Shown: positions 1-6,527 of the stretch, piece after piece | Position numbering within the stretch: position 1 is the stretch's first letter | How the letters are laid out: each line of letters starts with the position of its first letter | Assembly (NCBI GenBank): GCA_014378465.1 | Contig: JACMNQ010000029.1 | Location: forward strand, 1 to 37,800 | Length of the DNA stretch: 37,800 nucleotides | Direction: 5' to 3' | Origin: Oligoflexia bacterium | GTDB taxonomy: Bacteria; Bdellovibrionota; UBA1018 | Program-made: the position numbers and the translations under genes | Notes under the pieces: generated by a model | Told to the model about the DNA's origin: nothing | The model's input: the letters and a program-made list of their open reading frames with translations, nothing else | Database searches by the model: none

Positions 1-372
1 AGTCAAAGCCGCTATCCAGATCACTCGCAGCAATTGATGCCCGTCCCGCGAAGGGAGCGCCAGCAGACAGACGGGAGTGAAGGTCCCCGCAATCAAAAGA
101 AAAATCGCGGAGTGATCCATTCGTTTCATCCGGGCCCGAGGGACAGGTTCCCAATGTGGACGATGATAGAGCGCACTGATCCCCAGCATCAGCAGAAGCC
201 CGCATGAATAAACCACGCTCGAGATCAGTGAGCTTGAATTCGAGCTTTTTGCGATGAGAAGTGAGCAAGCCCCCAGTGAGACGAAAAAGGTTTCCTGATG
301 AAGGTAACCGCGAAGAAGGGGCTTTTTCAAAGGCTTGCCCGGCAGTGCACGCTCATGATTGGAGGTATTCAT
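1..372 (-). CDS. Hemolysin III / PAQR family membrane protein, C-terminus cut by window edge
   Basis: The 124 visible residues read without a stop to base 1, so the gene continues outside the window. Residues 66-70 read SALYH and residues 86-87 are DH, followed by a hydrophobic helix ending in TFTP near residue 100. This is the pattern of the HlyIII/PAQR family (YqfA type), multi-helix membrane proteins whose conserved Ser, His and Asp residues form a metal site. The two more C-terminal histidines of the family would lie outside the window. Two hydrophobic segments are visible at about residues 50-67 and 87-106. The start ATG overlaps the TGA of the upstream cytochrome gene (ATGA), so the two are probably translated from one transcript. 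The family name comes from a hemolytic activity reported for one Bacillus member; the role here is unknown. Confidence 0.75.
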   Translation of the reverse strand, partial: MNTSNHERALPGKPLKKPLLRGYLHQETFFVSLGACSLLIAKSSNSSSLISSVVYSCGLLLMLGISALYHRPHWEPVPRARMKRMDHSAIFLLIAGTFTPVCLLALPSRDGHQLLRVIWIAALT

Positions 373-1223
373 TTGACGAGCTGCTTGTGTGATTTCATAT
401 ATCTGAAATACTCGATGACTTCACTGATCTGACCATCGCTCAACTGAGGAAACGCGGGCATCTTGCTTCGCTCCCGAAATTCACCCGGATTTTTAATGAA
501 ATGGGTCAAAAAGGCGTCATCACGGTACTCGGTGATGTTCTTGGAAATATTGAGTTCCGGTCCGAGATCACCGCCCTGAAGGTTCAGGGAGTGGCACCGA
601 AGGCATTCATTTTTAAACGTCTGAAAACCTTTGTACCCTGCACTCGTCTTCTCGAGTTCAGTTGGATAGAGCCGGTCGTACTTCTGTTTGAAGTTGATCA
701 CCTCTATCCCGATCACTTGATAAGGCCAGGGTTTCTCGGGTTGAGCGTTTTCCCACACGACATAAAAAGGCGCGGGAGTCATCCAGACTTTTCCCTGCTG
801 AAATCTCTCCCAGCCTCCTTTGCGACCTTTCTCACGAATGGCAAGAAGTCCTTTGTTGTCCGCAAGTCTTGCGAATTGCATGGCGGGAGAGTAACCATCC
901 ACGCAATGAAAGGCGATCTCATCCCCGGATGTCTGATCCATGCCTGCGATTCTGAACACGTCTGCAAGGAGATAGCCTTCATACGTCTTCTTCGAATGGT
1001 AAACAGGATCCTCAACCGTGAGCGTCGTCAGCTGTAACTTTTTCTCCAGGTCCCTGAGTGAAATAAAATGCCGCACGCCGGCCCTTTCCATTTTCAGTTC
1101 TGATTTCACGGATGCGGCGCCCACTGACACCGCAGAGTGCACTGCCGATATAAAAAGAGCCATAAACGCGATGTATTTCACAAGACCCACTTTCCAAATG
1201 GTTTCGTGCATCTTTTGTCTCAT
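369..1223 (-). CDS. Periplasmic c-type cytochrome with N-terminal sulfite-oxidase-like (molybdopterin-binding-like) domain
   Basis: About 284 residues from the ATG at 1223; the frame stays open upstream to a TTG at 1316. Residues 10-37 form a signal peptide. Residues 60-178 resemble the oxidoreductase molybdopterin-binding fold: an EDP strand, a CVDGY segment near 107-111, and APFYVVW then WPYQV at 151-170. The usual Mo-binding cysteine is not obvious, so cofactor binding is doubtful. Residues 195-284 form a class I cytochrome c domain with a CLRCH haem site at 207-211 and a likely axial Met at 255 in a KMP segment. It probably carries electrons in the periplasm for an unidentified partner. 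The gene overlaps the hemolysin III gene by four bases and is divergent from the FAS1 gene. An ATG at 1211 is an alternative start. Confidence 0.8.
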   Translation of the reverse strand: MRQKMHETIWKVGLVKYIAFMALFISAVHSAVSVGAASVKSELKMERAGVRHFISLRDLEKKLQLTTLTVEDPVYHSKKTYEGYLLADVFRIAGMDQTSGDEIAFHCVDGYSPAMQFARLADNKGLLAIREKGRKGGWERFQQGKVWMTPAPFYVVWENAQPEKPWPYQVIGIEVINFKQKYDRLYPTELEKTSAGYKGFQTFKNECLRCHSLNLQGGDLGPELNISKNITEYRDDAFLTHFIKNPGEFRERSKMPAFPQLSDGQISEVIEYFRYMKSHKQLVK

Positions 1224-1261
1224 GATTCCAGAGGCAACGCACCAGCTCCGATCCATGTCTG

Positions 1262-1289
1262 TTGTGCTTTCATTCAATGCCCTTATAAT
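1262..1289 (+). promoter_or_regulatory. Putative sigma70 promoter for the FAS1 gene
   Basis: A perfect TATAAT lies at 1284-1289, with TTGTGC at 1262-1267 as a plausible -35 hexamer and a 16-base spacer. Transcription would begin near 1296, leaving a leader of about 70 bases before the ATG at 1368. The site falls just upstream of the chosen start of the divergent cytochrome gene, which supports that shorter start. The assignment rests on hexamer matches only. Confidence 0.5.
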
Positions 1290-1367
1290 CGATAGTCGAA
1301 TCAAAAAGTAGTTCAACCGGAAGGACTCTCACGCACGTGTGATTCCTTCAAAAGAAAAGAGATCTCA

Positions 1368-1919
1368 ATGTTCAAAAAAATTCTAGTGATGAGCATGGCT
1401 TTGTCGATGACCGTGATGTCCGCGATGGCTTCCGAAAAGACTGTCGAAGTCGGCGGCGCTGCCATGTACCCAAGCAAAGATATCATCGACAATGCTGTGA
1501 ATTCCAAAGATCACACCACTCTCGTCGCTGCAATCAAAGCTGCAGGCCTCGTTGAAACCCTCAAAGGCAAAGGACCTTTCACTGTTTTCGCACCGACCAA
1601 TGACGCTTTCGCAAAGCTCCCAGCAGGTACCGTCGATACCCTTCTCAAGCCTGAGAGCAAAGCGACCCTGACCAAGATCCTGACCTACCACGTGGTTTCC
1701 GGCAATATGACTGCTAAAGTCATCGTTGCAGCCATCAAAAAGGGAAAAGGCAAAGCTGAAATGAAAACCGTTTCAGGTGGAATGCTCACCGCTTCATTGG
1801 ACGGCAAAGCCGTCAAGATCACCGATGAAAAAGGCGGCGTGGCCACCGTCACCGTCGCTGACGTCATTCAGAAGAATGGCGTGATTCACGTCGTCGATAC
1901 CGTTTTGGTGCCTCAGTAA
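1368..1919 (+). CDS. Secreted fasciclin (FAS1) domain protein
   Basis: This 183-residue protein has a signal peptide at residues 1-22 ending in an AMA-type cleavage site, followed by one FAS1 domain. The FAS1 hallmarks are clear: the H1 box [10 protein letters not shown] near 72-81, the YHVVSG segment near 107-112, and the C-terminal H2 box [11 protein letters not shown]. Single-FAS1 secreted proteins are common in bacteria and are thought to act in adhesion or at the cell surface; the partner cannot be read from sequence. The gene stands alone, with a good -10 box upstream and a strong intrinsic terminator 30 bases after its stop, so it is probably monocistronic. An AAGAGA stretch just before the ATG is a fair ribosome binding site. 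Confidence 0.92.
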   Translation: MFKKILVMSMALSMTVMSAMASEKTVEVGGAAMYPSKDIIDNAVNSKDHTTLVAAIKAAGLVETLKGKGPFTVFAPTNDAFAKLPAGTVDTLLKPESKATLTKILTYHVVSGNMTAKVIVAAIKKGKGKAEMKTVSGGMLTASLDGKAVKITDEKGGVATVTVADVIQKNGVIHVVDTVLVPQ

Positions 1920-1948
1920 GTTCAGTTTCCGTTGGATGAGTTATGACG

Positions 1949-1981
1949 GAGGGAGCACTTCAGTGCTTCCCTCTTTTTTTT
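1949..1981 (+). terminator. Intrinsic terminator after the FAS1 gene
   Basis: The left arm GAGGGAGCACT (1949-1959) pairs with AGTGCTTCCCTC (1962-1973) around a tiny loop, with one bulged base, and is followed by eight Ts. The T-run exists only on the plus strand, so the site serves the FAS1 gene and not the converging antiporter gene, which ends at 1983. Confidence 0.88.
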
Positions 1982-1982
1982 G

Positions 1983-3257
1983 TCAGAAAAACCAGAAACA
2001 GGCGGCGGAAATCAGGGTTGGAATCAGGGCACTGCGAAAAAGGCCCAGGGGACTGATGCCATCTTTTCCGAATGCCGGATTGAGAATCCCGTAGCCTGCG
2101 GGATTTGGAGCATTGGCGATGACGGTGAGCCCTCCTCCAACCACTGCTCCGGCCACCAGAGCATACCGTGAATCTTCTGAAAGAGTGGGCACCAGAGAAC
2201 CCAGATAGGTGAGCGCAGCGTTGTCCGTAAAAGCAGTCAGTCCAATTGCGCCCAGATAGAGAGGAAGCTTCTGCAAGCCGCTGAGCAGAGGTACAAGCCA
2301 CCAGCCCTGTCCGGCTCCGAGGACCACTATTCCACCTAGAAAAAAAGCGACCCGCAGACCTTCTCTAAGCTTCAGTTCTTGCTGGTACTCGCGGGTGACC
2401 GATGTCAGGCCCAGGAAAAACAGGAAGATACCAACGAAAATCACTGGAGAATGGCTCGTGAGCACGATGAAAACCAGGAAGATCAGGTGTGTTGCAATTA
2501 ACCAATGAGGAACTTTTTCAGTTTCAGATTCGCCATGCGACTCGATATTTTTCAGTTCATCGCGAAAACGAAAAGCGACCAGCGCAGTAGAAAGGATGCA
2601 GGCCAGCATTCCTTTCCAGCCAAAATGAGTCAGCATCCAGATCAGATTCCAATTCCATTTGGAAGCCACCATCAGTACTGGAGGCGCAGCGAAGTGGGTG
2701 AGCGTGCCGCCGATGGAGATATTCACGAAAAGCAGCCCCAGTGTCGCGTACTTCAGTGGATCGGAGATCTTCTTCCTGAAATAGTGACGATTGAGCAGAA
2801 CTGCGACAACGGTCATTGCAGCTGGCTCAGTGATCAAGCTTCCCAACCAGGGACCCAGAGTCAGAGTCGTCACATAAAACGCCAGTGGGCTCGGGAGAGG
2901 AAGGACGGAGGAGGACCGCTGTATCAGAAGAAATGCCAGATCCAGGATCGGTTTGGTCGAACAGATCACCAGAATCACGAAGACGAACATGGGCTCAGTG
3001 AAACTCAGAGACTGGACCATTTCAATCGTGCCGGGCGAGCCTTGAACCAGAGTCAGAAGGACCAGGTAGATTCCGGCCCAGAGACCGAAAACCACTTCCA
3101 CTTCGCCCAGGAGGTGAAATAGATTTTCGCCCATGGAACCCTCTTCATGCCTGCATGCCAGGTTCTGAAACCGTTTCACCAGAAAGGTATGGACCAACGC
3201 CAGAGCGAAGAAGACAGTAGCACCAAGTTGCATCGAAGTGACAGAATTGGGATTCAC
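1983..3257 (-). CDS. Putative Na+/H+ antiporter (NhaD/ArsB-like ion transporter superfamily)
   Basis: About 424 residues from a GTG at 3257, chosen because GAGG sits five bases upstream. The frame is open back to 3437, but the extra N-terminus has no recognisable content; an ATG at 3233 is the other option. The protein is almost wholly hydrophobic with ten or more membrane segments. Family-like motifs are GSLITEPAAM near residues 139-148, NISIGGTLTHFAAPP near 179-193, and a later FTDNAALTYLGS. Such paired helix-break motifs with Glu-Pro, Asp-Asn and Asn-Pro are typical of ion-transporter-superfamily sodium/proton exchangers. It most resembles the uncharacterised putative Na+/H+ antiporter family rather than NhaA or NhaB. 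The 180 bases between it and the dioxygenase gene hold nothing else recognisable. Ion specificity is inferred. Confidence 0.75.
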   Translation of the reverse strand: MNPNSVTSMQLGATVFFALALVHTFLVKRFQNLACRHEEGSMGENLFHLLGEVEVVFGLWAGIYLVLLTLVQGSPGTIEMVQSLSFTEPMFVFVILVICSTKPILDLAFLLIQRSSSVLPLPSPLAFYVTTLTLGPWLGSLITEPAAMTVVAVLLNRHYFRKKISDPLKYATLGLLFVNISIGGTLTHFAAPPVLMVASKWNWNLIWMLTHFGWKGMLACILSTALVAFRFRDELKNIESHGESETEKVPHWLIATHLIFLVFIVLTSHSPVIFVGIFLFFLGLTSVTREYQQELKLREGLRVAFFLGGIVVLGAGQGWWLVPLLSGLQKLPLYLGAIGLTAFTDNAALTYLGSLVPTLSEDSRYALVAGAVVGGGLTVIANAPNPAGYGILNPAFGKDGISPLGLFRSALIPTLISAACFWFF

Positions 3258-3437
3258 ATTGACCTCGTCTTCAGTGTACCCGAGACACAGAGCGAAAAGG
3301 TAGTCCTGCACTTCAATCTTTGCAGCCACCCTGCTTGATATGGAGCAGTATTCGCATCCCGGTATTGTTCTGTACAGTTCCGGATTTCTTCTCAGAAAAT
3401 TAGGCGACTGGGACACTCTTGGCCCTCTGCGAGCCAA

Positions 3438-4040
3438 TCAACGCTGAGTCTTGAACCATCCCGCGAAGCCGTACCGATCCGCGTGGCTGATGAGAACTTC
3501 GTGCTCATGTTCGCGACTGAGAAAACCCACAAGTGTGCCGGCGACTGGATCAACATCGACGTGAGTGGAGTCCAGGTCATAAATCCTGAGGCGCCCACCG
3601 TCGGAGCTTTTCCAGTCGGGATTGAGATACAGGATCAATGAAATTATGCGGGCGTCATCCTCCTTGAAACAGTCCAGGTGTCGCTTGTAGAAACCCCCGC
3701 TCGGGTAGGCAGCGTAGTGACCTTCGAATTCCGATAACCCGAGGTAGAGAGTCCGGTTCAAAGTGTTCTTCAGGTCCTCGATCTTCCCCAAGAGGATCTT
3801 TTGAATCGGGTTCGCTATGGCATCTTCCAGCCAATGAATTTCGTCCCGGCGAACTTGATCACGAACTTCGCGGCCTTTGCCTTGACCGGATTGCCCCGTC
3901 CCCGCGCGCACAAAGGTGCCTTCGGCCTGGATGCGCTCAAGGTCGGCTCGGATCTCCAGGATGAGCTCACGACTGAAAAAGTCTAAATCAATGAACTTGC
4001 CCGTCGCTTCCAGCTGCTCGGCCATCGATTCCAGGTCCAT
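3438..4040 (-). CDS. 2OG-Fe(II) dioxygenase, SM-20/prolyl hydroxylase-like
   Basis: This 200-residue protein has the double-stranded beta-helix iron site. The HxD pair is H121 and D123 in YKRHLDCF, the distal histidine is H180 (HEHEV), and the 2-oxoglutarate-binding arginine is probably R189, followed by the GFAGWF ending usual in this family. The order YKxHxD, LILYLN, GGxL and HxV...R...WF matches the Fe(II)/2-oxoglutarate-dependent SM-20 / P4Hc group, which hydroxylates protein or small-molecule substrates. Full length for the family. The substrate cannot be told from sequence. It is cytoplasmic, with no signal peptide. It is divergent from the lipoprotein gene across a 58-base gap, so the two promoters must be compact or overlapping. 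Confidence 0.87.
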   Translation of the reverse strand: MDLESMAEQLEATGKFIDLDFFSRELILEIRADLERIQAEGTFVRAGTGQSGQGKGREVRDQVRRDEIHWLEDAIANPIQKILLGKIEDLKNTLNRTLYLGLSEFEGHYAAYPSGGFYKRHLDCFKEDDARIISLILYLNPDWKSSDGGRLRIYDLDSTHVDVDPVAGTLVGFLSREHEHEVLISHADRYGFAGWFKTQR

Positions 4041-4098
4041 CGTCCAGACTTAGCGTGATGGCCCTGGAATAGCCATGCCTTTGGCCAGAGGACGCGGT

Positions 4099-4698
4099 AT
4101 GAATCTACTCATGTTCAAAGTGCGGATGCCCTTTTGCTTCCTAGTCCTGATTCTGCAAGTAATTTTATTGAACGCCTGCGGAAGGGTCGATGATTCTTCT
4201 GCTCGAGTGCGAGCGCGATCCACTTTTTCGCGGCTGCCTGCTGAGAACTCATCCCAACCCATGCAGAGAATCGACTTCAGTGAGCTCGAATCGGTACTGG
4301 ATGAAGCAGAAATGCGGGCATCGGTAGAAGGGCGCGCAGTGCTTCAGGCCGGGCGAAGGATGATCTCGCAGAAAGAACTCGTGATCGGCAGTTGCTGGGA
4401 TTACATTGACGCAATTTACAGACGGGCCGGATATCCGTCGAAGCGTCAGAAGACTCTTTATGAAACGAACGAAGCCGGACCTTATTCGGGCCTGAGCGAG
4501 ATCCAGCCGGGCGATTGGCTTTACTTCATCAATCACTCCTATGGAGATGTCGAACACAGCGCAATCTTCGTCGAATGGATTGACCGTGCTGCTGGCGAAG
4601 CACTGATGCTGAGTTATGCCGGCGGTGACCGGCAAGAGCCGGCCCGCTACAAGTCGTACGAACTCTCGAGCGTTTACACGATCATCCGCGGGGAGTGA
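4099..4698 (+). CDS. Lipoprotein with NlpC/P60-like Cys-His domain
   Basis: Starting at the ATG at 4099, with AGAGG seven bases upstream, the product has 199 residues. An in-frame ATG at 4075 lacks a ribosome site. Residues 10-27 form a lipoprotein signal ending in the lipobox LLNAC, with C27 as the lipidated residue. Residues 95-199 look like a compact NlpC/P60-type hydrolase: C99 in GSCWDYIDAIYRRAG is the likely nucleophile, a PGDWLYF strand follows, and H153 in EHSAIFVEW is the likely general base. The family usually cleaves peptidoglycan stem peptides, but the match is remote and the substrate is inferred. The protein would be anchored in the cell envelope. The third catalytic residue was not identified. 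Confidence 0.72.
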   Translation: MNLLMFKVRMPFCFLVLILQVILLNACGRVDDSSARVRARSTFSRLPAENSSQPMQRIDFSELESVLDEAEMRASVEGRAVLQAGRRMISQKELVIGSCWDYIDAIYRRAGYPSKRQKTLYETNEAGPYSGLSEIQPGDWLYFINHSYGDVEHSAIFVEWIDRAAGEALMLSYAGGDRQEPARYKSYELSSVYTIIRGE

Positions 4699-4793
4699 CT
4701 GACTCAACATTTTGGATTTGAAGAGGCTTAGCCACAACTATTACTTTACCAACTAAGTTCGTCGGTTGCGGAGAGGAAGTGCGTTTTGGCTCC

Positions 4794-4802
4794 GGGGGGG
4801 GG
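4794..4802. repeat. G9 homopolymer tract within a short inverted repeat
   Basis: Nine consecutive G residues lie in noncoding DNA, flanked by TCCGG on the left and CCGGA on the right. Such tracts slip during replication and are also prone to sequencing error. No gene covers it. Confidence 0.6.
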
Positions 4803-4877
4803 TGTCCGGATTGAATCAAATGTTATTTCGCTGCCAGCTTCGAGTGACGAAAGAACAAAAGCAGAACTGTGCACGCT

Positions 4878-4900
4878 CTCGGGACAACGATGTCCGCGAG
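4878..4900. terminator. Hairpin in the convergent gap between the lipoprotein gene and tRNA-Ser
   Basis: CTCG+GGACA (4878-4886) pairs with TGTCC+CGAG (4891-4900) around an ACGA loop with one bulged base, giving a nine-pair stem. On the plus strand it is followed by TCTGTTT, a weak T-rich tail; on the minus strand there is no T-run. Position between converging genes suggests transcription termination, but it could be part of a small RNA. The rest of 4699-4958 shows no open frame or motif apart from the G9 tract. Confidence 0.35.
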
Positions 4901-4958
4901 TCTGTTTGAGGGACCGAAAAAGGAAGAGATGAACTGGGCTGGAGATTCAAATTGAAAG

Positions 4959-5048
4959 TGGAGGAGAGAGTGGGATTCGAACCCACGGTCCCCGCAAAGG
5001 GACTCCGGTTTTCAAGACCGGTTCTTTAAGCCACTCAGACATCTCTCC
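4959..5048 (-). tRNA. tRNA-Ser (anticodon UGA)
   Basis: The 90-base gene folds as a class II tRNA. The acceptor stem is GGAGAGA pairing with TCTCTCC. The anticodon stem CCGGT/ACCGG encloses the loop CTTGAAA with anticodon TGA at 5014-5012. A long variable arm, GTCCC pairing with GGGAC, is diagnostic of serine. The T arm is GTGGG/CCCAC around TTCGAAT. The CCA end is encoded at 4961-4959. The discriminator base reads U rather than the G usual in bacterial tRNA-Ser. The gene lies 115 bases downstream of serS, its cognate synthetase gene, on the same strand. Confidence 0.97.
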
Positions 5049-5054
5049 GCATTC

Positions 5055-5094
5055 AAAAAACTGGCAGGAAGCTCACATGAGCCCATGGCTGCCA
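5055..5094 (-). terminator. Terminator-like hairpin between serS and tRNA-Ser
   Basis: On the minus strand TGGCAG pairs with CTGCCA. Inside is a perfect GCTCA-TG-TGAGC hairpin, and the stem is followed by GTTTTTT. The T-tract (5060-5055) ends only six bases before the first base of the tRNA. It may end the serS transcript or act as an attenuator in the tRNA leader, depending on where the tRNA promoter lies. Confidence 0.6.
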
Positions 5095-5097
5095 CTG

Positions 5098-5126
5098 TTT
5101 TCACAGAAATCAGGGGCGCTTGTCAA
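5098..5126 (-). promoter_or_regulatory. Possible promoter for tRNA-Ser
   Basis: A perfect TTGACA occurs on the minus strand at 5126-5121. Seventeen bases downstream is TGAAAA (5103-5098), a poor -10 match (three of six). If used, transcription would start near 5091 and place the terminator-like hairpin inside the tRNA leader. Evidence is the -35 match and position only. Confidence 0.35.
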
Positions 5127-5163
5127 TTCTTATGACCGCGCCCGCGGACTAAGTCGCTCCGCG

Positions 5164-6501
5164 TCAGGTCTTCTTTTTCATCCAGAGGTCTGCGCCATCC
5201 CGAGTGAAGCCGGGTGCCCCATCCAGATAGCGGTGCAGAGCTTGAGGAATCTTGACATTCCCATGAGCGTCTTGAAAATTCTCGAGAATGGCGACGAAGG
5301 TTCTCCCTACAGCCAAGCCGGAACCATTCAACGTATGGGCCAGCTTCGGCTTGCCCTGCGGCTCGCTTCGGTAGCGGATCGCAGCTCGTCTGGCCTGAAA
5401 ATCCTCGCAATTGGAACAGGAGGAAATTTCGCGGTACATCTGCTGGGACGGTAACCAGACTTCAAGGTCGTAGGTTTTCACGGCGCTGAAACCCATGTCG
5501 CCACCACACAGAAGCATGGTCCGGTAAGGGAGTTCGAGAAGCTCCAGAATGCGTTCCGCATTCTTGGTCATCTTCTCATGCTCTTCGTGCGAGTTTTCAG
5601 CTTCAACGATCTTCACCATTTCCACTTTTTGAAACTGGTGCTGACGGATCAGACCACGGGTGTCGCGGCCATACGAGCCTGCTTCGCTACGGAAGCAGGG
5701 TGAGTAGGCCGTGAAATAAAAGGGGAGCTTACCGTGCTCAATGATCTCATCCCGGTAGATATTGGTCAGTGGAACCTCAGAAGTGGGGATCAGAAAAAGC
5801 TCACGATCACCCACGCTCGTCTTGAAAAGATCCTCTTCAAACTTCGGAAGATTACCTGTACCCGTCATCGCCGCGCGATTGACCATGAATGGGGGAATCA
5901 CTTCTTCATACCCGTGCTCGCGAGTATGGAGATCCAGCATGAACTGAATCAACGAGCGCTCAAGCGTTGCGCCGGCACCCAGGTAGAGGCAGAATCTTGC
6001 GCCTGAGATTTTCCCGGCGCGTTCGAAATCAACGACCCCAAGCCCCTCGGCAATGGCGACGTGGTCCTTCACTTCGAAGGAGTAGTTGCCAGGCTTGCCC
6101 CATTTGCGCACCTCAACGTTGTCTTCGGCACCTTTGCCTTCCGGAACGCTGGAGTGAGGGAGATTCGGGATCCGAAGACTTTCTTCAGCAATCTTCTCTT
6201 CGACGACTTTGAGGTCTTCGTCCAGCTTCTTGATCTGGTCGCCGACGCCACGCATTTCGACCACGCGCTTTTCAGCCAGCGCGGCCGCTTCGGGGTCGGT
6301 CTTGGACTTTGATTTGAGCTGCGCGATTTCCTGAGAAGCCTTGTTGCGTTCGGCTTTCAAGGTCTCCACCTGGGCGATGAGTTCCTTGCGAGTCCTGGCG
6401 ACTTCGGCGACGCGCGCGATCACCTCGGGTCCGAGATGACGCTTTTTGAGGCCCTTTTCGAGTTCCGCACCCTGTTCCTGAAAATAACGAGGATCTAACA
6501 T
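5164..6501 (-). CDS. serS: Seryl-tRNA synthetase
   Basis: Residues 27-107 of this 445-residue protein form the long antiparallel coiled-coil arm that grips the serine tRNA variable arm. The class II catalytic core follows: a TSEVPLTN serine-site segment near 240-247, motif 2 with FRSEAG at 270-275 and GLIRQHQF at 283-290, and motif 3 [10 protein letters not shown] from 392 with its conserved arginine at 400. Length and motif order match bacterial SerRS. The enzyme charges tRNA-Ser in the cytoplasm and may also form Ser-tRNA-Sec where selenocysteine is used. The gene starts 26 bases after the TPR gene and is followed by tRNA-Ser(UGA), so enzyme and substrate genes are neighbours. The Shine-Dalgarno is weak. 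Confidence 0.97.
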   Translation of the reverse strand: MLDPRYFQEQGAELEKGLKKRHLGPEVIARVAEVARTRKELIAQVETLKAERNKASQEIAQLKSKSKTDPEAAALAEKRVVEMRGVGDQIKKLDEDLKVVEEKIAEESLRIPNLPHSSVPEGKGAEDNVEVRKWGKPGNYSFEVKDHVAIAEGLGVVDFERAGKISGARFCLYLGAGATLERSLIQFMLDLHTREHGYEEVIPPFMVNRAAMTGTGNLPKFEEDLFKTSVGDRELFLIPTSEVPLTNIYRDEIIEHGKLPFYFTAYSPCFRSEAGSYGRDTRGLIRQHQFQKVEMVKIVEAENSHEEHEKMTKNAERILELLELPYRTMLLCGGDMGFSAVKTYDLEVWLPSQQMYREISSCSNCEDFQARRAAIRYRSEPQGKPKLAHTLNGSGLAVGRTFVAILENFQDAHGNVKIPQALHRYLDGAPGFTRDGADLWMKKKT

Positions 6502-6527
6502 TCCGATACTTTAACCCAAGTCCGGCC

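Noticed and set aside
1949..1981. FAS1 terminator as bidirectional, also serving the antiporter gene
   Set aside because: The T-run is present only on the plus-strand side; the minus strand has no T-tract after the stem.
5077..5454. Plus-strand 125-codon frame opposite serS end
   Set aside because: Antisense to the conserved SerRS C-terminus with motif 3, and without family features.
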